A DNA stretch of 22,621 nucleotides from Candidatus Adlerbacteria bacterium (lineage in GTDB: Bacteria; Patescibacteriota; Minisyncoccia; Phycocordibacterales; SBAW01). The notes below the pieces were generated by a model. It was not told the DNA's origin, did not search any database, and saw only the letters and a list, made by a program, of their open reading frames with translations. The stretch spans positions 1 through 22,621 of the forward strand of contig CAIJVL010000013.1 in assembly GCA_903824155.1 (NCBI GenBank), read 5' to 3'. Numbering within the stretch: position 1 is the first letter of the stretch; each line of letters begins with the position of its first letter. The translations under genes and the position numbers were made by a program. This document shows positions 1-6,827 of this stretch, in pieces.

Positions 1-863
1 CCTACTTCCCCGGTATCCTTTTTGCCGTTGCTGTTTACATCGTTGAACGTCATGCCCGAGATGGACCCGGGGATAGTGGCAGGAGGAGGGCCGCCCGTGC
101 CGGTTGTGTTGCCCGGACTGGTGACCGTATTAGCGTCGAGCGTAACCTGGGTTTGCGCCAGCGCCCTGCCATTGAGTACCGCCCCGGTTTGCAGAATGAC
201 CTGCTTCGCGCTCAGTATGGTCCCGTTGAACGTAGAGTAGGTCCCGAGCGTTGCGCCGACAGGACCGCCAACCTGCCAGAAGACGTTCGAGGCTTTGGCG
301 CCTCCCGTAAGTATCACCTTGATGCCCGCAGGGACACTGCCGCCGGACGCGATATTGAGATTACCCGCTATTTGAAATATCCATACATCGTTTGCGCCGC
401 CCGAGAGAGTGAGGTTGGTTGGAATGGTAACCCCCGTACTCCACTTATAGAGCCCAGGCGCGAGCGTCATGCCTCCGATGTTGCCGGCGCCCAATTCGGT
501 TGCCGTGGGGCCGGTCATTCCGGCGGCGGCATTGTACGCGGTTACCATGTTGTTTACCGCGGTGAGCAAGAGCGACGCATTCGTTACCCTGCAAGGCAGG
601 GGTCCCGCCGCATTGCGGGAGTATATGGTCCCCGTCACCTCAGGGCACGTGAGGAGGATAGCCGTGCCGCTGATCGGATACGCTCCGACGTTGCCGATGA
701 TAACTGACGAAGGAACGTCCGTAATACCTGTCTGTGACAGAATCACAAAATTACCCGCTGATAAAAGATTGACCGGTGCCGGGCCGGCCGCGAGCGCTAA
801 GACCGGGACAAAAAACGCCGCCGCGGCAACTACCGTGGCGAAAACTGAGGTGTGTAATTTCAT
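1..863 (-). CDS. Secreted ice-binding-like (DUF3494) protein with SdrD-B-like repeat, partial
   Basis: The gene runs off the left edge; 287 residues are visible. Residues 1-26 form a signal peptide (Lys near the start, hydrophobic core, cleavage likely after ALALA). Residues 30-247 match the DUF3494 ice-binding-like beta-solenoid: the YNAAAG helix near 110, LAPGLYKW (135-141), GGANDVWIFQIAGNL (155-169), ASNVFWQVGG (191-200) and NGRALAQTQVTLD (231-243). A Gly/Thr/Pro linker (248-267) follows, then the start of an SdrD-B-like domain with an Asp/Asn calcium-loop motif (DVNSNGKKDTGE, 275-286), so more repeats probably lie outside. C73 and C91 could form a disulfide. Members of this family bind ice or act as adhesins; actual ice binding is not shown by sequence. 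The promoter is unclear (possible weak hexamer at 871-876). Family call is firm; role on the cell surface is inferred. Confidence 0.88.
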   Translation of the reverse strand, partial: MKLHTSVFATVVAAAAFFVPVLALAAGPAPVNLLSAGNFVILSQTGITDVPSSVIIGNVGAYPISGTAILLTCPEVTGTIYSRNAAGPLPCRVTNASLLLTAVNNMVTAYNAAAGMTGPTATELGAGNIGGMTLAPGLYKWSTGVTIPTNLTLSGGANDVWIFQIAGNLNIASGGSVPAGIKVILTGGAKASNVFWQVGGPVGATLGTYSTFNGTILSAKQVILQTGAVLNGRALAQTQVTLDANTVTSPGNTTGTGGPPPATIPGSISGMTFNDVNSNGKKDTGEV

Positions 864-985
864 ATTCTATAGTTAACGTCAATTAATAAATCAACACCTT
901 TGTTGGTACATCGTCAACAATACGTAAGTCGCATGTGCATACCATGAGTAGATAGCGGCAGCAAAAAAACGGTATACTTCAACTT

Positions 986-1129
986 ATGGAAAATAAACAC
1001 AAGGCAGCCGGTAAGGAGTCTATGGTCATTAAGAATCAAAAGCAAAATGCTATGCGGACCAAGCAGCAGTTAAATAAGAGAGCGCCAAAAGTAACGCCTG
1101 CGGCCGGCAACAGAAAGAAAACTAAATAA
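986..1129 (+). CDS. Small basic protein, 47 aa, unknown
   Basis: A 47-residue reading frame, rich in Lys, Arg, Gln and Asn, ends KKTK. It has no Cys and no hydrophobic stretch, so it is probably soluble and perhaps nucleic-acid binding. A TATACT hexamer at 973-978 lies 7 bases before the ATG, the same leaderless layout used by most larger genes here, which is the main reason to accept it. There is no Shine-Dalgarno. It fills the gap between the ice-binding-like gene and the 1212 gene. No family recognised; it could be spurious. Confidence 0.5.
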   Translation: MENKHKAAGKESMVIKNQKQNAMRTKQQLNKRAPKVTPAAGNRKKTK

Positions 1130-1144
1130 TAAAATGTTGGTATA

Positions 1145-1172
1145 TTGACTTTTTGGGATATTTTTGTAAAAT
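1145..1172 (+). promoter_or_regulatory. Promoter of the 1212 gene
   Basis: TTGACT (1145-1150) and TAAAAT (1167-1172) are separated by 16 bp. The predicted leader is about 33 nt and contains the SD AGGAG at 1201-1205, 6 bases before the ATG. Confidence 0.6.
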
Positions 1173-1211
1173 ATTAATCGAATCTAGTACACAAACCAAG
1201 AGGAGCTTCAG

Positions 1212-1472
1212 ATGCTACGTCGTCCGCTGTTAGAAGGTTGCTGCAGGTTTTGCGATCATCATCCGGCGGGGATGATTCCTCATTCGCCCACCTGTCCACA
1301 CAGCCTAGGGAAAGAGAACAGCCCGGAATTTAAGGCTGCCGAAGCCGAGTACGAACTTGGCTACGAAGATTACAAGAAGCCTGTCGACGAGCGTCAGGCC
1401 TCCACCCACCCTTCCAACACTTTGGGGTTTGAGATGGCCGAATATGACGAACAAAATGAAAGCGCGCGGTGA
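1212..1472 (+). CDS. Small Cys/His-rich protein, possible zinc finger, 86 aa
   Basis: The N-terminal third has clustered possible metal ligands: C10, C11, C14, H16, H17, H24, C28 and H30, including a CxxC, which suggests one small zinc site. The rest is acidic with two related segments, YELGYEDYKK and SNTLGFEMAEYDE, resembling the paired YxxGY/LGW-type motifs of small phage and bacterial proteins of unknown function. The start is set by the SD AGGAG 6 bases upstream. Its own promoter (1145-1172) and terminator (1494-1520) make it a single-gene unit. Function unknown; metal binding is inferred from residue pattern only. Confidence 0.75.
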   Translation: MLRRPLLEGCCRFCDHHPAGMIPHSPTCPHSLGKENSPEFKAAEAEYELGYEDYKKPVDERQASTHPSNTLGFEMAEYDEQNESAR

Positions 1473-1493
1473 ATTATCGCCGGCCTTCAAGTT

Positions 1494-1520
1494 AAGCCGC
1501 CCCTCAAAGGGCGGCTTTTT
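1494..1520 (+). terminator. Terminator after the 1212 gene, overlapping the end of the DoxX gene
   Basis: AAGCCGCCC (1494-1502) pairs with GGGCGGCTT (1509-1517), followed by a T run. The convergent DoxX gene ends in this hairpin: its TGA stop (complement of 1504-1506) lies in the 6-base loop. Confidence 0.85.
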
Positions 1521-1890
1521 GTTCTACCGAAGTCGCCGCGCGTTTTGCTAAGGCATTGAGCGCAAGCGCTGCGGAGATCGCGGCGATAGAGACATCGCGG
1601 AAGATGATTTGGAAGTCCTGCAGGTTGAGCAAGACTATTGCCCCAAGGATCACCGTTGCCAATACTGAAGGTATAAAGATTTTTTTGCCGGAGAGTATCC
1701 ACAGCGCAATGACCACCTCCAGGACGCCAAAGCCGTGCAATAGCACCAAGTCAGGCACAAACCCGCGCACCGCATGCGGCAGGTACCCTATCCAGGTAGT
1801 AGGGTCAAACAACGCATTAATGGGCGGATACAGGAATGCAAACGCTACGCCGGCACGCAATACAAGGTTACTGATGCGTTCAAACTTCAT
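1504..1890 (-). CDS. DoxX-like integral membrane protein, 128 aa
   Basis: Four hydrophobic segments span most of the protein, with GFGVLEVVIALWILSG in the second helix and a conserved-looking ISNLVLRAGVAFAFLYPP start, as in small DoxX-family membrane proteins. The family is linked in some species to quinone or thiol redox chemistry, but the role here is unknown. The start at 1890 (MKFERISN) is chosen because upstream codons lie inside the cupredoxin gene in another frame and read as low-complexity sequence. It lies 22 bp after the cupredoxin gene on the same strand, so the two may be co-transcribed; only a weak hexamer and no SD precede it. The C-terminal codons are built into a terminator stem of the opposing gene. 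Confidence 0.75.
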   Translation of the reverse strand: MKFERISNLVLRAGVAFAFLYPPINALFDPTTWIGYLPHAVRGFVPDLVLLHGFGVLEVVIALWILSGKKIFIPSVLATVILGAIVLLNLQDFQIIFRDVSIAAISAALALNALAKRAATSVEQKAAL

Positions 1891-1912
1891 ACTATTTTTA
1901 AGTCCGCTAATG

Positions 1913-2389
1913 CTATTGAACAATGACCGTACCGGTATCGCTGTGGTTGCCGTGATTATGGTACCCCCAGGTGCCCGTTGAATTAAAGGTAAAGGAGTAG
2001 GTGGTGCCGGTTGCACACTGGTCAAACGGAGTCGCGCCCTTGTAGCCCGCAGCGCAGTGCTGGTCCCTGGTGGTGCCGTCGTAGCCCTCGTGTGTCGGAT
2101 GAGGGTTTGAGGCAACCCATAACTCATCGGCTCCCGCCTGCGCGACCCAGGTTACCGTACCGCCTTTGGCGATAGTCACGCTTGAGGGAGAAAATCCGTT
2201 GGGGCCATAGGTGACCGTGGCACTCATGGGTGCGGTGCTGGCCGGAGTTGGGCTTGGTGCACTATTGACCGCAGAGGTCTGTCCTACGGGCGCTACCGCC
2301 GGAGCAGTTGAGTTAGATAAAAAATACCAGCCTGCGCCAAGCACCGCAATAATAATGATGACCACTACTACAACAGTTGATGTTTTCAT
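1913..2389 (-). CDS. Membrane-anchored cupredoxin-like protein, 158 aa
   Basis: An N-terminal hydrophobic anchor (about residues 4-25) is followed by an Ala/Pro/Ser/Thr linker and a cupredoxin-type domain outside the cell: YGPNGFSPSSVTIAKGGTVTW, then NPHPTHEGY, TTYSFTFNSTGTWGYHNH and a final TGTVIV strand. The His in NPHPTH and those in YHNHGNH are candidate metal ligands. The usual Cys of a type-1 site (CxxxxH) is absent from the C-terminal loop; the two Cys present (DQHC and DQC) are elsewhere and may form a disulfide. Start set at 2389 because TATACT (2399-2404) abuts the upstream in-frame ATG at 2398, which would not be transcribed. Divergent from the MFS gene; possibly co-transcribed with the DoxX gene. 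Copper binding is inferred. Confidence 0.82.
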   Translation of the reverse strand: MKTSTVVVVVIIIIAVLGAGWYFLSNSTAPAVAPVGQTSAVNSAPSPTPASTAPMSATVTYGPNGFSPSSVTIAKGGTVTWVAQAGADELWVASNPHPTHEGYDGTTRDQHCAAGYKGATPFDQCATGTTYSFTFNSTGTWGYHNHGNHSDTGTVIVQ

Positions 2390-2461
2390 ACTACCCATAG
2401 TATAACATTTTTGGCCATACCGGTATCACGCAGCCCAAGCGGCAATGATAGTATGTAATGT

Positions 2462-3631
2462 ATGAGAAAGCGGATTTTGGGACTGCCTGAAAATATATTC
2501 TTTCTCGGGCTTACCAGCCTTTTCAACGACTTCTCTTCCGAGATGATCTACTCTGTCTTTCCCGCCTTCTTTACCTCAGTGCTTAAGGCAGGTGCAGGGT
2601 CGCTTGGACTTGTCGATGGTATTGCGGAAGCAGCATCGAACTTTTTCAAGATCTACTCCGGCAGCCTTTCGGACCGGTTTCAAAAGCGCAAACCGCTGGT
2701 GGTAGCAGGGTATATGCTTTCAGTCGCGACGCGACCCTTCTATATTCTTATCTCCACCGTCGGCGGCGCACTCGGGTTGCGTTTTGTGGATCGGGTGGGC
2801 AAAGGCCTGCGGGACTCGTCTCGTGACGCCATCATTTCGCTTTCGACACCGCGTGAAGAACTTGGACGCTCCTTTGGGTACCACCGCGCCATGGATACGA
2901 CCGGAGCTATCGTTGGCCCCCTTGTCGCCTACCTTCTCCTTAGCCGTTTCCCTCTGCAATTCAATACTGTTTTTGTGACGGCCTTTTTTGTCGGGATCCT
3001 TGCTCTTCTAACATTATTCTTCATTTCAGACGTTGTGGTATCCACTGCATCTAAACGCGTCAATCTTGTCGTATCGTTCAAAGAACTTTCACCACAATTT
3101 AAACTTTTTCTTCTGTCGATATTCACTCTCTCTGCGGGAAGCCTGCCCGTTGCCGTCTTGCTGCTGAAGACAGAATCGATAGGATTAGTGATCGCCGACA
3201 TTCCGCTCTTTTATATGGTGTACAACATCTCGTACGCAGGGTTCTCGTATTCGGCGGGGAAAATGAGTGACCGCATTGGCGCCCGGACGACGATAGGCAT
3301 CGGCTACCTGTTTTTGGTTTTGAGCTACGCCGTTCTCGTTTTTGCGCAGTCGCTCTCAGTCCTTCTGGTCGGCTTCTTGCTCCTCGGCCTTTTTCCCGCA
3401 CTTACTGACGGAGTACAACGCTCCCTTGCCTCTCAACTAACCAGCGAAGGGCTCCGCGGCGGAGGCTTAGGATGGCTCAATGCAGCTGCCGGATTCGGAG
3501 CACTCATAGCAGGAATCGCGGGAGGATATCTTTGGCAGACCTACAATCCCGCCGCCGCGCTTGCTGCGGCGTCACTTGTTGTCTGTATAGGACTAATACT
3601 GTTTGCCGCAAGCACACGGCTACAATCCTGA
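2462..3631 (+). CDS. MFS transporter, 389 aa, 12 predicted membrane helices
   Basis: A full-length major facilitator protein. The loop 2-3 signature reads YSGSLSDRFQKRKP and a weaker second-half copy reads AGKMSDRIGART. RVGKGLRDSSRDAII follows helix 4 and is typical of a broad bacterial MFS subgroup. Substrate cannot be told from sequence; efflux of small molecules is the default guess. A TAGTAT hexamer at 2449-2454 sits 7 bases before the ATG, and there is no SD, consistent with leaderless expression. It is divergent from the cupredoxin gene, with 72 bp between start codons. A weak hairpin (GAACAA/TTGTTC) begins just after the stop without a clear T run. Confidence 0.9.
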   Translation: MRKRILGLPENIFFLGLTSLFNDFSSEMIYSVFPAFFTSVLKAGAGSLGLVDGIAEAASNFFKIYSGSLSDRFQKRKPLVVAGYMLSVATRPFYILISTVGGALGLRFVDRVGKGLRDSSRDAIISLSTPREELGRSFGYHRAMDTTGAIVGPLVAYLLLSRFPLQFNTVFVTAFFVGILALLTLFFISDVVVSTASKRVNLVVSFKELSPQFKLFLLSIFTLSAGSLPVAVLLLKTESIGLVIADIPLFYMVYNISYAGFSYSAGKMSDRIGARTTIGIGYLFLVLSYAVLVFAQSLSVLLVGFLLLGLFPALTDGVQRSLASQLTSEGLRGGGLGWLNAAAGFGALIAGIAGGYLWQTYNPAAALAAASLVVCIGLILFAASTRLQS

Positions 3632-3719
3632 ACAAGCTCAAACTTTGTTCGACCTGTCTATATGGCTAGTTTAGCCCTTTAGCTGTACTCTCAAGGTGGA
3701 TTCACCGTGGGAGGTTCAC

Positions 3720-3995
3720 ATGGATATGCAGATGAGGAACGGCCCAAAACCGTTCAACGAGTCGATCGTGGATGCGATGAGAAGTTTGAATTCCAGCCAT
3801 CCCTACCTTTCGGACCGCCAGTTGATGCGCGGGTTTGCCGAGATGATACTGATGACGGAGATCCTTGCCGGTCATGATGAAATCATTGCCGCATGGGTAG
3901 AGTACGCTCCGCGTGTAGGAATATATGATGAACTGGGCGTGGTCGAGAGCGTCCAAGCTCAAAAATTTATCCTGATGATAGAAAAAGCAGCCTGA
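3720..3995 (+). CDS. Conserved-looking small soluble protein, 91 aa, unknown
   Basis: A mostly helical, soluble protein with no Cys and no membrane segment. The start at 3720 (MDMQMRNG) is fixed by the SD GGGAGG at 3709-3714, 5 bases upstream; an earlier ATG at 3696 lies before the SD and is rejected. A terminator hairpin follows the stop by 6 bp. A possible -10 is TGTACT at 3684-3689, but no convincing -35 was found. It belongs to the set of SD-led single-gene units in this window. I do not recognise the family. Confidence 0.75.
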   Translation: MDMQMRNGPKPFNESIVDAMRSLNSSHPYLSDRQLMRGFAEMILMTEILAGHDEIIAAWVEYAPRVGIYDELGVVESVQAQKFILMIEKAA

Positions 3996-4001
3996 GTTTG
4001 C

Positions 4002-4028
4002 AGGCCGACACTTACAAAGTGCCGGCCT
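4002..4028 (+). terminator. Terminator after the 3720 gene
   Basis: AGGCCGACACTT (4002-4013) pairs with AAGTGCCGGCCT (4017-4028) with a single A-C mismatch and a 3-base loop, followed by TTTTCCTTTT. Confidence 0.85.
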
Positions 4029-4052
4029 TTTCCTTTTCCAAATACAGTAGCC

Positions 4053-4544
4053 TTATGGTTTTGAGGAAAAGAGCGAAAGCGTGACGTCGCACGGGCACTC
4101 TGATGGCGCATTACTAGGGACGTTGTGATAGTCGATATGGAAACGGGTCAGCACAACCTGACCCTCTTTGCGATAGCCGGTTTGGCCGCCCACGTGGCCG
4201 CCGGCGGCAAGTTCGTTTGCAATGCTCCAGCCAAGTGCTTTAAGCTTTTGATCGTAGTAACTCTCAAACGGCGTAAAGATGCTTGCCGGATCCATAGTGT
4301 TGGTAACAGGCACCGATGCAATGCTTACGCCTGTGTAGGTGGTGGTTGAGATAAGAAAGGACTCTGCAGCCGGCGCGCCCCAAGAGACGCCACTGTATAA
4401 AGGATACAGATCCTGGTTAAGCGTTACATCGCTTGTAGCAACAGGAACTTTTGCAGGTGCGCGAGTTTGAATCCAAAAATAAAGTCCTCCTACTGCCAAA
4501 AGTACCAGCAGCAGCAAAACACTTATAGTGGCTCGTGTATTCAT
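4053..4544 (-). CDS. Single-pass membrane-anchored extracytoplasmic protein, 163 aa, unknown
   Basis: Residues 7-25 form an N-terminal membrane anchor, followed by a domain outside the cell rich in Ser/Thr/Ala. The C-terminal part has two close Cys (ECPCDVTLSLF) that could form a disulfide or metal site. Such anchored orphans are common in Parcubacteria. TATACT (4551-4556) ends 6 bases before the ATG, so the A of ATG would be +1 (leaderless). The promoter is back to back with that of the 4575 gene. No family recognised. Confidence 0.75.
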   Translation of the reverse strand: MNTRATISVLLLLVLLAVGGLYFWIQTRAPAKVPVATSDVTLNQDLYPLYSGVSWGAPAAESFLISTTTYTGVSIASVPVTNTMDPASIFTPFESYYDQKLKALGWSIANELAAGGHVGGQTGYRKEGQVVLTRFHIDYHNVPSNAPSECPCDVTLSLFSSKP

Positions 4545-4550
4545 GAGTCT

Positions 4551-4565
4551 AGTATAGCGTATACT
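4551..4565. promoter_or_regulatory. Divergent back-to-back -10 elements for the 4544 and 4575 genes
   Basis: Minus-strand TATACT (4551-4556) and plus-strand TATACT (4560-4565) are only 3 bp apart. They serve genes whose start codons are 30 bp apart, and polymerase could not occupy both at once. Confidence 0.65.
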
Positions 4566-4574
4566 AGATTACGA

Positions 4575-5147
4575 ATGATCGACTACAAAACGCTGCTGGG
4601 TATTTTAACCATCCTGCTGGGTATCGTCAGCTACTCTTTTTATTTTAGAGACATCTTTAAAGGCAAGACTAAACCAGACTCCTACTCGTGGCTGATATGG
4701 GGCGTCTTGGCGGCCGTTATCTTTTTTGCGCAACGAGCCGGTGACGGCGGCGCAGGCGCGTGGGTAACCGCCTTTACTGCAGTGGTTTGTTTTACTATTG
4801 CCGCTATTGCATTTACGCGGGGTAAAACGCGCATCAAGTTAATCGACAAGGTGAGTTTGGCAGGAGCTATGCTCGGCGTAGTGCTGTGGTATTGCACTAA
4901 CGACCCTCTTTTTACGGTGCTGCTGGCGGTAGTGGTGGGCGCCTTTGGATTCGTCCCTACCTTTCGCAAAGCATACGCGAAGCCGCACCAAGAAACTACG
5001 GTTACTTATTTTTTAAACGGTATAAAGTTTGCTCTGGCCATTCCCGCATTGACGTCGTTGACCCTTGTTACTTGGCTGTACCCTGCAGCACTTACATTTT
5101 TAAATCTATCGCTTGCACTGATGCTCTTTATTAGAAAACGTGCGTAA
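4575..5147 (+). CDS. PQ-loop-like multi-pass membrane protein, 190 aa
   Basis: About seven hydrophobic helices. An internal duplication is visible: GIVSYSFYFRDIFKGKTKPD in the first half and GAFGFVPTFRKAYAKPHQET in the second, each followed by an aromatic-rich helix. This resembles the repeat of PQ-loop/SemiSWEET-type transporters, though the Pro-Gln pair itself is not clearly present, so assignment is tentative and no substrate can be named. The start at 4575 (MIDYKTLLG) is chosen from TATACT at 4560-4565, 9 bases upstream; a longer frame back to 4467 would overlap the promoter and the divergent gene. Confidence 0.7.
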   Translation: MIDYKTLLGILTILLGIVSYSFYFRDIFKGKTKPDSYSWLIWGVLAAVIFFAQRAGDGGAGAWVTAFTAVVCFTIAAIAFTRGKTRIKLIDKVSLAGAMLGVVLWYCTNDPLFTVLLAVVVGAFGFVPTFRKAYAKPHQETTVTYFLNGIKFALAIPALTSLTLVTWLYPAALTFLNLSLALMLFIRKRA

Positions 5148-5210
5148 AGTGCTCGCGGTTCAAAAACAGGTGCTACAGTAAATCCATTAGCATCTTTAAA
5201 TGATTTTTTC

Positions 5211-5681
5211 ATGAACAAAAACATAACCATAGCCGCCACCGTACTGCGCCTCATGTTGGGCTGGTACATGCTGGTGGACGGCGTGCAGATTTTAATGACT
5301 CCGGGTTGGACAGCGGCCGGCTTTCTTAGTGGCGCGCAAACCTTCCCCTCGTTTTATGCATGGTTTGCGACCGCAGGCAACAGCTGGTGGGTGGACCCGC
5401 TTAACTCGTGGGGCATTACATTGGTAGGCGTGGCGCTTATAGTAGGCGTCGGCATCCGCCCTGCAGCATGGGCCGGCGCCGCTTTAATGATTTTGTATTA
5501 CTTCCCGCATTACACCTTCCCTATCGTGCCGCACGGCTATATTGTCGAAGAGCACATCATAAATGCTGCCGCGTTCATTCTTATCGCCTTTCTTCCTCAA
5601 GCCAAAGTCTTTGGCTTTGGTCGGCTGGTGCGCGAACACACCTTTTTGGGACGGATACCGGTGGTGCGCTCGCTTATATAA
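5211..5681 (+). CDS. DoxX-family (DoxD-like) membrane protein, 156 aa
   Basis: Four membrane helices with the DoxX hallmarks: VLRLMLGWYMLVDGVQIL in helix 1, a loop containing FYAWFATAG, ITLVGVALIVGVGIRPAAWAG around helices 2-3, and a late VEEHIINAAAFILIAF helix. DoxX/DoxD proteins are associated with quinone-linked oxidation in some organisms; here only the family is supported. A TTAAAT hexamer at 5196-5201 is 9 bases before the ATG and another hexamer (TACAGT) lies at 5174-5179; no SD. It is the second DoxX-family gene in the window and points tail-to-tail at dnaX, 7 bp away. Confidence 0.85.
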   Translation: MNKNITIAATVLRLMLGWYMLVDGVQILMTPGWTAAGFLSGAQTFPSFYAWFATAGNSWWVDPLNSWGITLVGVALIVGVGIRPAAWAGAALMILYYFPHYTFPIVPHGYIVEEHIINAAAFILIAFLPQAKVFGFGRLVREHTFLGRIPVVRSLI

Positions 5682-5688
5682 GAGCTGC

Positions 5689-6762
5689 TTAGTTAGAAAA
5701 GAGCCGGTAGAGCGCCAGCTCAAGCGGCACCTGCGGCAACGGCGCGCGGGCCGTTTCGACATAGGCGGTAATGAGCTGCGCCAGCACCTCGGCGTTTATT
5801 GCAGCGCCTTTAGCTCCGGCCAAATCTTTAAGATAGAGTAGGTCATCTTGGCCAAATTGCTCGGTTAGCGTATCGGCTGCCTTGGGCAAAAAACGCAGCA
5901 GCAATACTCCCCGCACCTTTTGCATAGCCAGCATGATAAAAACTTGCGGAGCCGCGCCCGCGGCAATTGCACGATGGAATGCCGCGATCGCTTCACCCGG
6001 CTGCTTGAGTGCAAGCGCCTCCAAAAATTCGTTCACTATCTCGCCCGAGGGCGCACCCACCACCTGCGCCACCTCCTCTTCGGTCAGCTTGGTATCGCTC
6101 GAGAGCGTCAGCACTTTTTGGAGAATGCCGAGCGTGTCGCGAAACGAGCCGTCGCCCATAAGTGCCACCAGCTCGGCGGCAGTAGGCTCAATACTAGCGT
6201 CCTCTTTTTTAGCAACATCAAAGACAAGCTTTTTTAATACTTCGCTAGTAGGCTTTTTAAAACTGTACACCTGGCAGCGCGAGACAATCGTTTCGGGCAC
6301 TTTGTCGAGTTCGGTCGTGGCCAGTACAAAAATAACATGGCTCGGCGGCTCTTCTAAAGTCTTCAGCAAAGCGCCCCAGGCGTCTTTAGTTAACGCATGC
6401 GCTTCGTCGATTATGTAAAATTTGTATGCCGAGTTAAACGGCAACGTTGATACACCCTCGCGAAGGGCGCGTATCTCGTCGATGCCACGATTGCTGGCGG
6501 CGTCCATTTCGTAAATATCTTCCTCGCTCGTACCAAGCGCGTGTGCCAAAATGCGCGCCATCGACGTCTTGCCGGTGCCGCGCCCGCCCGCAAAAAGGTA
6601 TGCATGCGCTATTTTTTTATTTTTGATTGCAGCCTCAAGCACGCTTACTACCTGTTCCTGTCCGCGCACGTCCTTAAACTCAAGCGGGCGGTATTTGCGG
6701 TACAAAGATAAAGGAGCGCGCTGCATATTTTTTTGGGTCTCCGGTGTAGCCTGTTTTGCCAT
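5689..6762 (-). CDS. dnaX: DNA polymerase III clamp-loader subunit (gamma/tau, short form), 357 aa
   Basis: AAA+ ATPase that loads the sliding clamp at the replication fork. Walker A GGRGTGKT (59-66), Walker B IIDEAH (117-122), sensor 1 VLATTE near 146-151, the SRC arginine-finger motif (161-163), and a sensor-2 helix with GSFRDTLGIL. Two things are missing. The four-Cys zinc module normally between Walker A and Walker B is deleted: ILAHALGT runs directly into DIYEMDAASNRG. The tau-specific C-terminal region is also absent, so only ATPase, lid and collar domains remain. Start set at MAKQATPETQ because TATACT (6769-6774) lies 6 bases upstream; a longer start at 6840 would run through a terminator. 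Confidence 0.95.
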   Translation of the reverse strand: MAKQATPETQKNMQRAPLSLYRKYRPLEFKDVRGQEQVVSVLEAAIKNKKIAHAYLFAGGRGTGKTSMARILAHALGTSEEDIYEMDAASNRGIDEIRALREGVSTLPFNSAYKFYIIDEAHALTKDAWGALLKTLEEPPSHVIFVLATTELDKVPETIVSRCQVYSFKKPTSEVLKKLVFDVAKKEDASIEPTAAELVALMGDGSFRDTLGILQKVLTLSSDTKLTEEEVAQVVGAPSGEIVNEFLEALALKQPGEAIAAFHRAIAAGAAPQVFIMLAMQKVRGVLLLRFLPKAADTLTEQFGQDDLLYLKDLAGAKGAAINAEVLAQLITAYVETARAPLPQVPLELALYRLFSN

Positions 6763-6797
6763 TGCTACAGTATACCTGCCTAAAGCTATAAAAGAAA

Positions 6798-6817
6798 AAG
6801 CCCCTAATTTGGGGCTT
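6798..6817 (-). terminator. Terminator after the 7097 minus-strand gene
   Basis: On the minus strand AAGCCCC and GGGGCTT form a 7-bp stem with a 6-base loop, followed by TTTCTTTT. It lies between the small gene and the dnaX promoter and separates the two. Confidence 0.85.
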
Positions 6818-6827
6818 CTACTCTTCC

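Noticed and set aside
153..707. Long plus-strand open frames in the first 900 bases
   Set aside because: They are shadows of the minus-strand ice-binding-like gene, whose translation matches DUF3494 from signal peptide to repeat domain.
1891..2127. N-terminal extension of the DoxX-like protein to 2127
   Set aside because: The extension overlaps the cupredoxin gene in another frame and reads as low-complexity Arg/Thr/Pro; MKFERISN at 1890 begins the membrane protein.
4467..4574. N-terminal extension of the PQ-loop-like protein to 4467
   Set aside because: It overlaps the divergent gene and both -10 boxes; the first membrane helix starts right after the ATG at 4575.
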